In this document: piece after piece, positions 62,841-64,000 of the stretch
Position numbering within the stretch: the first letter of the stretch is position 1
Layout: each line of letters starts with the position of its first letter
DNA from: Saccharum officinarum
Taxonomy: Eukaryota; Streptophyta; Magnoliopsida; Poales; Poaceae
NCBI GenBank assembly: GCA_020631735.1
Contig: CM036160.1
Location: 111,768,680-111,832,679, forward strand
Direction of reading: 5' to 3'
Length of the DNA stretch: 64,000 bases
Program-made: the position numbers and the translations under genes
The notes under the pieces: generated by a model
Told to the model about the DNA's origin: nothing
What the model saw: the letters and a program-made list of their open reading frames with translations, nothing else
Databases searched by the model: none

Positions 62841-64000
62841 ACTTGTTCTGTTTAGGAAGCATGGCTCGGTAAAATCCAAGACACGGGGCCCTCAAAAAAA
62901 CCCTGCTTGTATCCTGCATCGAAACCAAATGTGCATAAACGTAGCATACCAGAAATCGATAACTGAACCATATTGCAACCTACCCCTACAGCAGTGCCCA
63001 AATCCTCAGTTTGAGCAAGACAGGGAACAGAGGTCTGTAGAGAAAGGGACAGCAAGGAATTACTTTTTATATTGAACACATAGTAATCATGTCTACAGAT
63101 CAAATACACATCAATTGACAACCATTATTGCATAGTGGATCCAAAATTATACATTTAAAGCAAAATCAATCATGATTCACAATCAAATTTTAGTGACTGT
63201 TTTGATATTTTCTAACAATCAAATCACAGGAGAAGTTGTTTCCAAAAAAAATCACAGGAGGCGATGAAAGGCTAAAAGGACAGGGAATATCACCAAAATA
63301 GGTATAAGAGGGCATGTACGATTACCATTTCCTTTTTTTTACTTATTTGGCTTATCAGAACCAAGAATCTAATGAAAAGTGCATCCTCTGTCTTCGTGTC
63401 CTTGCTCCCTCTACATCTGATACTCGTCAGTAAGTATTTGCAGCAGGTCAGGTGGTTGATACAACCTTCTGATCAAACAAAGCAGAAGTCAAGTGGTATC
63501 ATTTTACCAGTACGAAGGCATTGCTCTCGCACTGGAAGGAGGTGAGGCGCTTCAGTTTATTTCCTTGCCTGTAGGCTTGATTGGCTCCCCGATGGGCACC
63601 AGGTCCCATGCTGTCCTCATCGACCTCGTTTTATGGGCTGCCGAGGCTCCTGCGCCGTCTCCGCCCAACCGGCAACGGCGGGCCTCCATCTTCGCCTCTA
63701 CTCCTAGCGTCCATGTCCTTCTCGCCCTCCTCCAGCTTCACGTTGTCATCCTCCTATCCTCATTGCTGACGGCAGTCCAGATCACGGTTTGGGGACCGTC
63801 CTGGGGAGCAGAGAACAATGTCAGGTCAAGGATCTTGTAGATGTTTCCACTGCAGTAGAATAGAAGTGGTCGGATGCAGCAACGATGGAGGACAGGTAAA
63901 GCTACCACAGGAAGACCTGATAATGGACTGATGGAAGGCTTGGTAGCAGTGGTATCGATGAATGCCATTTCAGAGATAGCTTTGTTGGACTGTTATCAGT
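62841..64000. other. Intergenic DNA, no gene supported
   Basis: A minus-strand frame at 63121-62852 and frames on both strands at 63500-63970 have no recognisable domain. The region could hold the end of a minus-strand gene running beyond the window, but I see no convincing exon. Confidence 0.4.

Noticed and set aside
63493..63968. Possible gene on either strand
   Set aside because: Frames of 76-115 codons overlap on both strands with no motif I recognise and no splice evidence.

Overview
This is plant nuclear DNA. The coding signal is small exons with GT-AG introns, and most of the rest is transposon debris. Stowaway-, hAT- and PIF-like MITEs, an Au-type SINE, long grass-style LTRs and CpG-rich LTR arrays point to a grass, most likely an Andropogoneae relative of sorghum, sugarcane or Miscanthus. 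The species is inferred from repeat style and was not determined.

Layout. (1) 1-3.3 kb: repeats and a broken gene for a small secreted Cys-containing peptide. (2) 3.69-7.40 kb, minus strand: a complete five-exon SPT4 transcription elongation factor gene with an 871-bp Mutator-like element in intron 3 and MITEs in intron 1. (3) 7.6-15.7 kb: an LTR retrotransposon remnant flanked by a 5-bp duplication, with a second GC-rich LTR nested inside. It starts about 200 bp upstream of the SPT4 start codon. (4) 17.3-20.15 kb, minus strand: a complete five-exon gene of the plant DUF4057 family with one weak splice donor. (5) 20.7-26 kb: MITE-rich intergenic DNA. (6) 27-37.2 kb: a direct segmental duplication whose second copy was later hit by a LINE and a 2-kb element carrying a SINE. 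A captured exon of non-specific phospholipase C and a retrotransposon gag fragment lie between the copies. (7) 38.3-44.5 kb: a whole but decayed Ty1/copia retrotransposon with both LTRs and its 5-bp target duplication. (8) 46.47-48.76 kb, plus strand: an eight-exon gene for a 321-residue protein I do not recognise. (9) 48.8-53.6 kb: repeats, a retroposon tail and an HVA22-like pseudogene with several independent lesions. (10) 57.2-59.05 kb, plus strand: a second unrecognised gene whose 5' exon and intron are tandemly duplicated. (11) 61.3-62.8 kb: a 5'-truncated LINE with a 16-bp target duplication.

Only SPT4 and the DUF4057 gene have a recognised family. SPT4 pairs with SPT5 in the DSIF complex on RNA polymerase II; the DUF4057 protein has no established biochemical role that I know of. 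The genes do not form a pathway and simply share a TE-rich stretch. The best candidates for something undescribed are the two unassigned genes at 46.5 and 58 kb. The TE insertions are unusually easy to read because target duplications or an unoccupied duplicate copy are preserved.
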